Below, piece by piece: positions 12,740-25,326 of a DNA stretch of 64,000 bases (positions within the stretch are counted from its first letter, which is position 1; each line of letters begins with the position of its first letter). Made by a program: the position numbers and the translations under genes. This DNA is from Vanilla planifolia (Eukaryota; Streptophyta; Magnoliopsida; Asparagales; Orchidaceae). The stretch spans positions 16,414,385 through 16,478,384 of the forward strand of contig CM043870.1 of the NCBI GenBank assembly GCA_023846275.1. Reading direction: 5' to 3'. The notes below the pieces were generated by a model that was not told the DNA's origin, did no database searches, and worked only from the letters and a program-made list of their open reading frames with translations.

Positions 12740-13560
12740 AAGCTTGGACCAAAGTTCCCCGAGACCAAAATCCCCTAGTAGGTTGTGGATTATCGGGTGA
12801 GACAAACTTCTAAATAATGTTCCCAAGTTGTCAAAGCAGCCTTTAGGATTTACTAAGGAATATAAAGATTTTTGACATAAACTACCATAAGTCATAAAAG
12901 TCAACCAGAGATCCATTCATCATTTCTCGATAAGCACAAACAAGGGTTAATCCAAGAGGAAAATTGACTAAGGAAATGGAAATGAACAATTCTTAACAAG
13001 TATCTAAAGGTGCCTTAGCTTATCGAGACTTTGAATATAAAATAATAAAAGAAAAGGTTAAACAAAGATCCTTTAGCCATTTCTGAGGGAAGATGCTGGT
13101 CAATTCTAATTGGAAAATTGGCTAAGGAAAAGATGTAAAACAATTCATGATGAGAATCATGCCAAATTTACTTGGGATTTTCAAGGCTTCAAGAGTGGGA
13201 TAACTTAAGAAAATGTCAACTAGTGATCATTCTATAATTTACAAGATGAGGTAAGGGTCAATCCAAAAAGAAAAATTGACTATATTGAACAATTCCTGAG
13301 GGATGTCATATTGTAAATGTTCAGGGCTATCAATTATTGAGCATAAGCTACCATAGATCAAGAGGAGTTCAACCTAATAGTTTTTGGCCATTCAAGAAAA
13401 GAGAGAAGGTCAATGGCAAGAGAAAAATATAACTAGAAAAGGAGTTGAATAGTTCTAGGCACATATTATACAAGAGATCCTCAAGATTATCAAGGCTTTA
13501 GTGTCTAAGTTACTAAGACTTAGCCTAGATCAACCAAGGTTTTACGAGTGCCTCTTGAGA
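12740..13560. repeat. Degenerate tandem array, about 150-160 bp unit
   Basis: Recurring landmark 'GGTCAATCCAA...GAAAAATTGACTAAGG' near 12946, 13097, 13256 and 13406, giving spacings of 151, 159 and 150. Each is followed by an 'AACAATTC' block, then an A/G-rich stretch. The units are strongly diverged. The array lies downstream (minus-strand sense) of the Tat-type integrase at 14.3-14.8 kb, a position where elements of that lineage are known to carry tandem repeats. Confidence 0.65.
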
Positions 13561-14269
13561 TTGGGGCTTATACCTATGGGGGCATTAAGACTTCGTATAA
13601 GTCAATCAAAACTTTGGATAACTCGAAACTTCCTAAGGCTTACATCATGCAAGCTAATTGCAAAACATAGCTCAATTTTATAGAGGCCACTACGCACAGG
13701 TTAGATAAGCTTCATATAAGAAGTTTAATGGAAAGGTTGGGGATGATTCCTTAATTGCTAATCTTCCAAAAAAACTCCCAAAAGAAGGAATCAAAAGGGA
13801 TCACGTGAAAAGGATACTTGAGCCAATGGAAAGACTAAGAGAAAAAAGGAGGCCCAAAGCATAATGGTGTTAGCAAATAGCATCACAATGAGATGAAATT
13901 TCATTGTTTAAAAAAAATTATAAAGACTAAGAGAAGAATGAAAAAGTAATACAACTTTAGATAATCCACACTACATGTCCTCTAGGTTCCCTTATCATCT
14001 TTGGTTTGTAGCATATAAGAGCAAGGGCTAACCACATCCTATAAAAGATAATCCTTCCAAGTATGGGCTCCTTATCTCCATAGCACATCGCATTAACAAA
14101 GGACTAAGCTATGAGAAGGCTCCTAACTTGACATGTCTATTGAAGTACTTCTTTGTACATCATTTGCACTTAAACTATTGTATGCCCTAATAGATTCTCC
14201 TCTCTTCAAGGATGCCCATCTCAAATGCTCAAATGTCATTGTTTGCTTCTAGTCTCTCTAAAAAGGGGT

Positions 14270-14760
14270 TGACATTCTCATGAAAAAAAATTTACATTTG
14301 ATGAGTAAGAAACTCCTGCTCTATTGGGAGTATCATTTCAGCACAAATTCAAGGGAAATCGGATTATCAACCATTGTGACAAATGAAGTAGTGTTGGTCA
14401 ACAGTCAATCGTCGCACTTCCATTTCATTTCATCTAATTGTAGCTTGAGAATCTGGAATAGATTTTTGCTTGGCCATCGGTTTCTCTTATTCACTTTGTA
14501 ATGTAATTGACTAGGAAAAGTAGATGCTTTTGGCCCCCCTTTGGCTATCAACAATGCTCCCAAAAGACTACAGCCCACACAACATTGGATCACAAGTGTT
14601 GATGATAGACTTGAGGGCTCCAATTAGTGGACATGGGAGTCTTCCATGCACTTGGCATTTGTGGCATGAAAAAGCTAGTTGCTCAAGACATTCAAAAGTG
14701 ATGGACAAAAGTAACTCTACCTAAGCATCTTTGTGGCGAAGGTTCAACCAAAGAAGTGAT
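14270..14760 (-). mobile_element. Ty3/gypsy (Tat-type) integrase fossil fragment
   Basis: On the minus strand the zinc-binding end of an integrase is readable as SCHKCQVHGRLPCPLIGALK at about 14609-14671. It is followed by weaker resemblance to the catalytic core down to about 14280. The Cys-His-Lys-Cys-Gln wording is typical of the Tat/Athila branch of gypsy. The fragment is heavily decayed, with many breaks. It probably belongs with the gag/protease remains at 19.9-21.1 kb, split by a 3-kb LTR unit. Confidence 0.68.
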
Positions 14761-15656
14761 TTTCACTCCCCATAGTGTAGTTGTAAAAACTAATCAACTT
14801 TTTTTTCTTTAGAGATACTTGAGAACCTGAACATAGCCTTTCCAATATAGGCTGTCATTGATTGAGCATTATGAGAACAATTGAGCTCTAACCTATACAG
14901 CATTCTCCTTGGAAGCAAGGAGTAGGCCATCTATTATGCAATTGACGAGATGATTCATGCAACTAAGGGAGTGGCTCAACTAAAAATTTCAACTTTGACA
15001 CTTGGCATGATTAGCTTGTGAACTTGTAACACACCATTCCTACAATTTGGTAGTGTCTATGCCATGGGATTGCCTTCCCATGAGATCTGTTGAAGATCCA
15101 CATTATTAAAGAACAAGAGAAGCCTTTGGTCATAGTCACAATACTTATTGAGGATGGGTTCCTATGTATCGTACAACCCTTGCACTTGGCTAATGACTAA
15201 TTGGGTAAATAAATAATAACGTACTTCAAAAACAAATCTTTAGTGAGGAGAGACTCATGTTCCACTGGTTTCCAATGATCAAAAAGGTTTCCAATGATCA
15301 AAAAGTTGACATGAATGATCTATTGAAGAGAGATTCCTTTAAGCCTAGTAAAAACCATCTTGAAACTATACTTTCTCTCCTGAAGCGCAATCAACCCACA
15401 AGGACTTTTGAAAAGAATATTTCAATTTGAACCAGATGCTGCACGACACCATCCTCAAGTAAATTAACTCAACACCATCCTCAAGTAAATCAACAAGTAG
15501 CTATGAGCACATAATGGTCATAATACAAAATTGTCAAGTACTCCCCTAACTTTACCAACCGCTTTTGTAGATGGTCAAACAACTTGATAGTGTCAATATT
15601 CTACCAAAAAGACATTTGTCACAACTTTCATATAATTTGTTATGGATAAGGATGTA

Positions 15657-15670
15657 GCTCTAATACCAAA
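15657..15670 (-). other. LTR-element primer binding site (tRNA-Met type)
   Basis: The minus strand reads TGGTATTAGAGCTA, a near-perfect complement to the 3' end of initiator tRNA-Met, right after the end of the 3-kb LTR. It sets the orientation of the element (minus strand, body toward lower coordinates). Confidence 0.75.
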
Positions 15671-15671
15671 A

Positions 15672-18600
15672 ATAGCAATGGTGTCGTGAGAAAGATGATT
15701 TCACTAATGGTGAAGGTGATGAACCAAGTTGTGAAGAAAAAAATAAGATAGTGTGAAAGTGAAATTGAGAAAGAATATTGTAGATTTTGGCTAAAGTTTT
15801 CAAAAAAGAATATGAGGTATATAAGGGGATAACTTGAGCTAGCCAATATGTAATTTTGACAAAATTTGGGATCAACCAAAAAGAGGAAGTTGTAGAGAGA
15901 GAAAATAAGCAATTCTTAATTATAGGTTTGATTTTAAGGTTTTATATAGGGAAGATGACTGATTTAGTCTCGCAATAATGTGAGGAGAAGGTTTTAGAAA
16001 GTTGGAAGTGATGACCATAAGGATAGAAAGGGATTGGACTATAGAAAAAAAATTGACTAGTTTAGTTTTAAGGCTTGATTTATAGACTCTTTTGGGAGAG
16101 GTGAGGTAATAAGGCATAATGCCCCTCCTATCCTTTCTCTCGATAATAAGTATAATTACAGATAATCGGATTAAATCAAAGTATAAAAAAATGAAGATGA
16201 CACAAAAGTAACACTTAGACAACGACGATATCATACTATAAAACTATTTCACATAAAATAAAATAATAGTTATCACATATATGCCTGTTAAATAGTATCT
16301 CACTATCAACATACTACAATACTAAAACATATATAATATAATATTTCTCAAAAATATCTTTCTACAATAGATTACTTAATTCACATGTCATTCAATTTAC
16401 TCTCTTTATATGTATCTGTGACAACCTATAATGTAAGAAAATAAATTTTACAAAATTCAACAGGTGAATTTCTATATACAACAATATCTCAATATAAAAT
16501 AATAATAATAATAAACAATAATAAAAACATATAAATATCGTATCTCTATACTACTCATAAATAAACATGTTAGAAACACATATGTACAAAAATGAATAAT
16601 TTATATTATTCATATAATCATAATATAATCTTTTATATACATAGTAATCATTTTCTTTCACCATCTCTCATACTTTTCATATTTTTAATATTATAAGACT
16701 CGTATTTTCTTAAATGATGATTATCATATCTCAGTACTCTCATCTCATTTTTATTTAACATTTTATCAGATCATATTCAAATCTTAACCCATAAACATAT
16801 CATAGATGATCAACTATATCAATCCTATCATATCCTTAGTACATCAAACCTCATACAAAGTAATAACAATAATTGAGAATATCTCAATTATATCTTCTCT
16901 GCACATCAAGTCATATTAAAAGTACAAGCAATAATGAAGAAAGAGCTCTTTGATGCCATCACATGACATGATCTATAAATAATACTTACTAAATCTAGTA
17001 TCATGTGCTAACAACTCATCATATATAAAGATAATCTTGAAATAATTTCTTAAGAAATCACATTTTATTTATTTAATTTCACAACATGATATTTAACTAT
17101 ACTATATATCACATCCTATCATAACACCATCATAATGGTGTACACATGAGCCTTATATGACCCACTATATCATTCTTTTTCTTTATTTTTATTCTTAATC
17201 ATTTTTCTTACTTTTTATATTCTAATAATCCCATGAAATATTTTATGCTTATAAGATATATCACATCATATCCACTACATTTAATAATCAATATCAGAAC
17301 ACACATATGTAAATAAAAATAATATTATGTCAAAAAACTCAACGAAATAATCCTTCAATTAATTTAAATTCATCTACATGGCTTCTATATAACTACTCTA
17401 TCTTTCTTTTTTTTCCTTCATTTTCAAATATTAAATAAATTATGCAAACATTCATCACAATCTAGTTATTTTTTTGCCAACAATATGCTTCCTAATATTA
17501 CAATTGCTTACTATACCAATTCACATTTCTTTTATTTAAATTTTCCCACTTGTCACTTCCCAAAATTCCATTCTCGATACTATGCAGAAATTGATAAAAC
17601 ACAGTAAATAGAATAAAATTCTCACTAACTTCCCTTAAAACTATAACCTACACCCAAGAATTCCTAGAACAGGGATCTCTAATTATTCCAGTATTCTAAA
17701 ATATCCAGATATAAATTCTAACACCAAACAATACATGAAATTTAGTAGAATCACACCTTGCTACTTCTGCTCATGATTTCCAACAGCTCAAAATCTTCTT
17801 TCAAAGTTTCAAGCCATTCCTGCTTGCTACAACACTACCTTTACTTGCTGTTTCTTTTTCCCTTACAGCTGCCGCTTCAGCTTTCCACTCCTAATGCAGC
17901 TCCGTATGGATCTCCAAGTTCTTTTCAAAAGATCTTACTGCAGCAATCTAAATACTGTTTCAAACACTAGCTTTCTCCCAACAGATTTCCTGAACTACAG
18001 CAGCTAGCAGCTTCTAAATTGCAGGAACAACAAAAGCCTTTCCACAACAGGAACAAGCTGCTTCCAGCAAGCTTCAACGTAGAAGCTATTCACCAAATTC
18101 CCTCTCAAACTCTCCTTTCTTCTGATGCTAAAACAAAAGCTTCTCCTGGAGCTGCTCCAGCTCTCAACTCATCCTCTTCATCGTCTTCACTTGCTCTTGA
18201 TAATTTGCAGCATCACTTCACACTGATTCTGCTGCTGAGTAGCAGCCACCATGCCCCCATAGAAGAATACCATTCCACTACTGTAGGAATTATCCCCAAG
18301 GCAGTCCCTAGACCATACTTCAATAAAAGACGACCCAAAACCCCTTGCTATAAGATGCTTAAAGAAAAAGGACTTAATAACTGAAGAATAAGATAATAAA
18401 AAGAAGAAAAACATTTCTCTTGATACCTTTACTTCAACAATTCAAAACAAGCTTATTTGACTTTCAAAAATTACAAAACACATATTAATGGATTCCTCAT
18501 AACAAATTTTTTCCAATAATAGCCCAACTTCAAATTCCAAATTACATTGCAAGCTGGAATATTTAACAAGGCATGAGTAAAATATTAGTATTGTATTCTA

Positions 18601-18720
18601 ACTTATCGAACTCTCAAAATATCAATTCTATTATCTTAAACACACACAATTACAAGCTCATACACATGAATTCTCATTTGCACTATTATAAAAAATCAAA
18701 AATAATCTCAGGACATCACA
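15672..18720 (-). mobile_element. Very long gypsy LTR (about 3 kb), minus strand
   Basis: Read on the minus strand, it opens at 18720 with TGTGATGTCCTGAGATT, the usual opening of large chromovirus (Del/Tekay-like) LTRs. It carries a TATA-like CTATATAAAACC near 15949-15938 and a T/C-rich leader. It closes just before a tRNA-Met-type primer binding site at 15657-15670. The serine-rich open frames at 17758-17970 and 18019-18384 lie inside it on the other strand and are not genes. I cannot rule out that two overlapping LTRs make up the length. No partner LTR was found in the window. Confidence 0.55.
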
Positions 18721-19899
18721 CCTAGTCTTGGTATAGAATTGGGATCAAGAGGATGAGAGGAGCCATACAAGATCATATGAAGGTATTTGGGTTAGTAAGA
18801 GAAAGCTTGGCTTTATAACATAGTGAAGAAAGAATAAAAGAGAGAGATAAAGTAATTTGGTTCAGTTTTGGGCTTTTTCTTGTGTTAATTTAAATAAGAA
18901 TAATGGTTGGTCATATTTGAATGTCATCACCATCCCTATCCAAGATAGCCTTAACAACAACTTCATGGTGACAAGTGGAGAACCTCCCCTTGCCAAGGAC
19001 TAATGAGGACTAAAGGTATTATGAGATAAAATTCTAACTGCTGACAGGCATATTCACACTTGTTCATCCACTCCCTCCTTTGTTGTGCAGAGGTCTATAG
19101 AATAAGATGGATTGATCCCCAACTCAAGAAAGCAAGAATTGAGGTCGTATATCCTTCGCACAATCTTCTAATCTTCTTCCACTATCCCCAAAGAAGGTAT
19201 GTTGGCCAGGTCATGAATTTATGAATAGCCTCAATCCCCATTTATAAAACCAAGGAACATAAAGATTAGTATCCAAGTAAGCCCCTTAATAAAGGGTTTA
19301 GGATAGAAAAACGTACCAAGCACACTTCCTTGAAGGTTGACCAGACCAATAGCCAATAAAAGAACAGGCTCCATAGTAAAATTTAATATTTTCAAGAGAG
19401 ATCCAATGGCATAACTAAGTCACTCTTTGTTAAGGGAAGTCAGCCAAAAGAAAATCCTTATTCAAAGAGCTCCATTATAGTTATTGGAAAGCTAAAATTA
19501 TAGATTATTTAAGAAGATTAGATATTGATGTAATGTTTTGAAATTTGCCTAAGCTGACTTCCTTGATTTTGCATATAAAAGTTCTTTGACACTTCCAAAG
19601 AACAATAAATTGAATTTTTCTTGTAAACGAGTCTACATAATAAAAATTTGATATTTAATATGTAAGAATAAAAGGAAATAACAAGCACAATGTTGAATAA
19701 AAGAGAATGAGCTTGGCATTCAGAAGTTTTAGTGGCATTAAAAAAATTCGCATAAATGAGTCCAACCCCGCATTGAGGGTCAAGGGATATAGAAATCCAA
19801 ATATGCAAAAAGTTTCCCCTATCACCAGCTTTTCCCTATCCTGGTTCTCTCGCGCTCTTCTTATTCTTCTCTTACTCCTTGGGCATTTGAGATATATAG

Positions 19900-21120
19900 C
19901 TAAACCTAGAGGAGGTCTCTACACAATATGGCAAAAATTTTAGCAATTGACAATGTAATAGAGAGGTGAATGGTTGAAAATGCATCCTAAAACTTGTTTA
20001 ATTTTGTCTGCCCAAGAATGCAATTGCAAGTTAAGTCAACCAATGAAATTGGCAAGTCATTCATGCATACGGAGGAGCCTCCTTTTCCCTCGATATTTGG
20101 TGACAAGATGACATTGCTCTCAAGAGGCATGACTTCCTTAGAGAAGTCAATGAATGCACCAGCAAAAAAGTCAATTAAGTCCTATACCAATCCCATCCTC
20201 TCATATGTGAGGTAGAAGAGGAAATTTGCTAAAATCCTTATGTCGATAAGAATGCACTGCACTTCCAAGTTTGAATGCAAGTGATGATGACAAAAGCCCC
20301 ATTGAACAGCTTGACAAGAATCACTTAGAAAAACCAAAGACAATCAAATCTCGAGGAGCTGGAGCAAGAGATACCTGACAAATCAACACTTTCTCCAATC
20401 GGTGTATAGTGGATAGTTGGACTTTCCAAAAAGGATAATGTAGAAATTACCACTAGATTTCCCTTTGATAGTGCCAAAGGCCCCAATCTACTTCAATGCT
20501 TGAAGTTGCTACTTGACTTGTTATTCCCAGACCAATCCCTATATGGTGCCAATACAACAATATCTATAACAATCCGAAAGTTTCCTTTACATCATGAACC
20601 CATTGATCAAGGCTCGAAGGACTTCGTAATGTACAATGAAGCGCCCTAAGACTGGTAGCTTTTACAAAAGCTATTTCAAGTCAAGGTCATTCCCACACTT
20701 TTGAGATCCCTTAAGCTACTAATATCATAAGAACATTATTTCCTTTCAATATCATGACTATCTATCCTTTTCTTCTCTTCCATGGACTTCTCAAAGTACT
20801 CAAAAACAACATATTTTTGGATGCAATTGTGAAGACACTTCAATGACATTGACGGATGGAAAGGACTTGGTGATATCCACTAGCCATAGGCCAACAAGTC
20901 CTATATAGTCTCCTTGGAGATCGTTAACTCTACCTTGTGTAACTCTTCATTGAAATGTTGATGGAACTAGTAAAGGGAATCACCCACCTTTTAGGTGACG
21001 TTAAAGAAGCATTTAGTCATCTAATTGAAAAACATTTGCCAATTAAACCTATGGCAAAGACAACATAATCATCAAAGTAGATAATAAGAAGAGAGGCAAC
21101 CTCCATAATCGCTCAAGGGC
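19900..21120 (-). mobile_element. Ty3/gypsy (Tat-type) gag and protease-region fossil
   Basis: On the minus strand a gag segment is readable near 20960-20930 (FNEELHKVEL, preceded by a W/F-rich stretch), as in retrotransposon gag domains. Further down, about 20215-19990, a stretch with LIDFFAGAFIDFSKEVMPL resembles the gypsy protease region. The element is old, with many breaks. It runs in the same direction as the integrase at 14.3-14.8 kb and the host gene. The flanks 18721-19900 and 21120-22300 probably belong to it but show no clear domain. Confidence 0.5.
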
Positions 21121-22759
21121 TATACCCTTAAGGAGGGTGGCAAACAGGTCAAAACACTAGGCATCAAAGGCAATGTGCATTGCCATTAGTGTCAAATTCC
21201 AAACGCTAGCCATTGAAATCTTCCGTTCCTTTGAAGATGGACATAAAATAAAGCTTAATCCTCAAGACAAGTTCTCAAATAATATCATCAGCTAAGGGAA
21301 AAAGCTATCAACACTAACACATAGGAAAATTCTGGAGAAAACTCGACCTCCCATTCTAAGAGATGGGTGGAGATTAATACCAACACTCAAAAGCAATGTG
21401 CAAACTGGAGAGGAGCTCCTAGGGAGAGACCAAAAAGCATGGGCCTCTCAACCCTAAGATCCATGGCCACCTAACTAGCGAGAATACAGCACTAATAATA
21501 GCCTCAACATTGGATAGCATGACAACGTAAAGAGCAAGGGTTACTATATGTAACATCCTTAACTGGGTGTTGATCATCTTAGCGATATCCTGAAAACTTC
21601 TATCTATTGGTGAACAACATATAAAAGATGGTTATCAACAATATGCCTGGGCTAAGCAGGTTGCTCTATTAGGAGAAAACATCATTATGGTCAACATGAC
21701 ACTTTCCCCAAAAACTTTTTGACCAGCCCATCAATCATTGAGCTAATAACAAAAAATGTTGATGTGACTTTTAAGAACACATACTTTTGGGTTGAGAGTT
21801 TAATAGAGATTTACTAGAACCTAAAGAGAGTACATCAAATAGCAAAAATCAAATAAGGAAAAGGGCGAATAAACACACTTTTTTATGGAAATGCATTATG
21901 CTTGAGAATACAAAGCTTGTAAAAACCTAAGCCATTACAAGAAGGATAGGCCTTAGGTTGTGCAAAAACAAGGAGCTTTGATATTGAGTTGAGGAACATA
22001 AAGGTCCTCTGTGGCTCCTAAGAGATACAACACAAAAGAAGCTTAAGGAGTTTGCTAGATCACAATCTCAAAGACTATAGATTGCTTGACCCTTTGCTAA
22101 TGCTAACTTGACCTTTAAGTATGTCGTGCTAAGGGGAAAACCCATTGCATGGTGGAATGTGCCCTTAATGTTAATGTTTAAATGTGAACGAGACATAAGC
22201 CACATGCACATTTAGACAAGGCACATTGATGGTGAGATATTCCAACTATCTTGAAGTATTCCTAGGTTCCTCAAAAGGTTATGGATTGCTAATGTGGATA
22301 AAACAGAGATAAGAATTTAAGGATCAAGAGGATGCCAATATTTATTATTGAATCTTTTCTTAGGAATTACATCTTTTCATTATAAGAAAAAGATAGGAGC
22401 ACAAACACTTGGGGATTGGACCTACTACATATGTGAGTTATCGGGTGTCTCACATCTTATTATGCTGCACCAACTTGATAACACCAAAAAAAACCTGATA
22501 AATGAAGACATTAAATTTTGCAACTGCAATGCCAAAATCATATAAACTTACTAATTCTATACTTATACTGAATCAATGCTACATAAACTCTTCCTTAAAT
22601 GTACTCATTTTTAATCATAGTCCTTCAACTATAATTATAGCTACCCATCCATCACAACAATCTCACATCTCCAACACTCATTTTATTTGCATGTTGGGAC
22701 TTCACAAGCCTACATGTCTTACATATTACATTGTCGAACTCAATAAGGTCTAATCTTTA

Positions 22760-23690
22760 ACTTTATTGACACACCTGAAGCAATCCTCCATTTTATCTTA
22801 TCTGCTTAAAATTGATTATTAACAACATAATCAACTTCACCATCGTTTTGTAATATAAATTCAAAATAATCAAATCTCTTAATCTTTAATACAATTATAA
22901 TAGCAACATCATTTGTACTTCTATCCTAACTAAATTTATATCTCATATACTTGAATTTAGATCTAGTAATATAAAATCTCTTGACCACAGTCATTTTCCA
23001 CAAGTACATTTTTCAAATTTATCAACAAGTACAATATTATCAATAAAAAACATATAAATTGGCCTTTTGCCTTTAATTTGACTCATAAGAGCACCCAAAA
23101 CTAATGCAAAAGCAAAGAACTTAAAAAGGAGTCATGTCAAAGTTCATCAGTAATAAAAACTCTTCCATCCTCCTTGAGGTGTGCACATGTCATGTCATTA
23201 GTCCACTGTAGTTTAGAGACTCCAATATATGCAATGTTGATTATTTTCTTTATTAAGATCTTTGACAATTTTTTTGGTATTATATCAAATGTCTTTTGAA
23301 GATCAATAAAATTGAGCAAGATTCTTTTCATGTCTTAAAATTTTATATTAAACCTTTCAAAAAATGTATAGTTTCAATGGTTAACCTACCAAACATAAAA
23401 CCAAACTAATGTAAGAATATATTGATCACACATCATAATCTAAATCACTGTCTTTCAAAGTTTTATTACTCATCAACTTAACTCGCCTATAACAAGTACA
23501 ATTACGAGTATCCCCTTTATTCTAATAAAAGATCATCTAAGTAATTTTTCTTTGCACATCTAACATGTTTTTAGCCTTCAAAATAATATTAATAAGTCAT
23601 GAGATACCCTTCTTTCCAACACATCTAAAAGAATGGCATTTGGTCTTACTGTTTTTCTACAATTCCACATCATATACCTTCTCCCAAAAA
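22760..23690 (-). mobile_element. LINE (RTE-like) reverse transcriptase fragment
   Basis: The minus strand carries, in order, the reverse-transcriptase landmarks of a plant non-LTR element. KGDTRNCTCYRRVKLMSN is near 23511-23458, FIDLQKTFDIIPKKL near 23310-23265, and MFFIDNIVLVDKFEKC (family FADDIVLVDE) near 23050-23000. FDYFEFILQNDGEVD and IKWRIASGV lie near 22880-22765. The catalytic FADD box has become FIDN, and there are several frame changes and stops (for example an in-frame stop in the stretch before IKWRIASGV), so it is dead. The endonuclease part was not seen, which fits 5' truncation. It is on the host-gene strand. Confidence 0.8.
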
Positions 23691-25326
23691 AATAGAATTA
23701 AATGACTTGATCACATAAAACATTCTTCTAAAATGGCCTTGCAATGAATCATAAAACATTACAATCTTTTGGTTGTATTAAATCTTGCGCTTAATAAGAA
23801 AATTATCAATTTGAAATAAGGCCAAATCATTTCGCATATTTCTCTTAGAAAGTATAATGCATCTTTTCATAGTGAACCTGATCACATTCTAGTGACTTAC
23901 ATATGCGGCGATTTCTCCAAGCTTGAGGAACTCTTTATGCTAGCATTCCTCTAACCCAAGCTAACAAAGAAGGTCAAGACTTAAATATTGGCAAGGAACA
24001 ACACTTGGTACAAGTGCAAAACCCATCATTCTAGATGACTTAGATACATCGAGGAGATGACCCAATAGTTTGAAGCCCATTATGACATCATGGAAACTTG
24101 TTTCTATGATTTAGAGTGCCAAATTGATCCCTTGGGAATGTTGACCAAAAGCTTATTAACATGTGTTCTCATGGTGCTCCCAATTTTAGCTTTGTAAGAA
24201 GAGTTTTTTTGGGTTCAAACTTTCCTAAGTAAAAAAACTACCATACTATTGTGAAGAGACATATCAATATGTCTTAGAGGAACCCAAAAGTTAGAAACAC
24301 GGGTTACACACGAACGACCAATAAAATTCACCTTTTTTTGTTGAAATAGCTCTAAGAGTTTCGAAAACATAAAAAATGATACGAATTAACCTCAACTGTG
24401 CAATACACTCTAGTCTTCTTTTTACATCTATCTTACCAATGAAGGTCTCTAGATGCAAATATGCTCTTCAATGTTCTTTATAATGTGAAATACAAGTGGC
24501 ACTCAATGCAATGTTACTCAAGATTTAAGGATGATAACTAATGAAAAAAATAAGAAAAATGAATGTACCTACTATTGCGAATTTAGTATCATAAGATATA
24601 GATGTTATCAATAATATTGCAGCTAGAAAAGGCAATAGCATGGACAGATTTTTCAATAGGTAGTGAATATTTTAATAGGATATTTCCCCTTAATGCCAGA
24701 ACAAAAACTTACTGCATCATGCTTGACTGAAAGTTGAGAACTTTACATGAACAAAGCGTTGTAGCGTATTTACTGGTTATAAGGAGGATGAGTTTGATAG
24801 TATCATCTCGCACAACAGATTTAGGAAATTGTCACAAAAAGCTTCTCAGAATAGCAATTTTAAAATGCATTTTGGTGACCTATAAAGCAAAAATACTACA
24901 GAGAACAAGACTATAAAAAATTGTGCAAGTGCACTGTCTCCCATGAAAATTTGATCTATTTTGGTAACATTACTCTACCAAGCACAGCCTTAAACTACTG
25001 AGAAAACAATGTGGATATCACCTTCATATTAAAAACTGGCAAAGGACAAATCTTCAAACTTGCACCAACGTAGGAAAAACCATACAAATGATGCACTTAT
25101 TGCCATCAAGTTTATCACTATTCACTACTAACAAAAGCACTAGACATCATAAATCAATATTGGTCCGGAAATATTTCTGATTTCTGCCGTGAAAAAGGAA
25201 ACCAGTTTCTCAACAGTATAAAGCATTTCTCCTGGTTGTTACTGTTATCCATTTCGGTCCAAAAAGAAAATAAAATCAAAAGGGAACTATTCACTGTCTA
25301 ATAAGTAGAAACATCTGAGCCTTTAC

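Larger units (their letters stand above)
8017..25326 (-). other. HDA6-like gene, giant intron 1 (about 17.3 kb)
   Basis: Phase-0 intron from GTAAAG (25326 downward) to TTTGCAG (ending at 8017). It separates the HH dyad from the zinc-ligand exon, so it must be removed for an active enzyme. It is filled with retrotransposon remains listed separately: Tat-type gypsy parts, a 3-kb gypsy LTR, a LINE reverse transcriptase and tandem duplications. No host exon is recognisable inside it. The stretches 8017-9955, 11180-12700, 21120-22760 and 23700-25326 hold only AT-rich unassigned sequence. Confidence 0.88.

Noticed and set aside
17758-18384. Two serine/leucine-rich open frames (70 and 121 codons) in a GC-richer patch
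   Set aside because: They lie inside the 3-kb gypsy LTR on its opposite strand, have low-complexity composition and no recognised domain. They look like chance frames.
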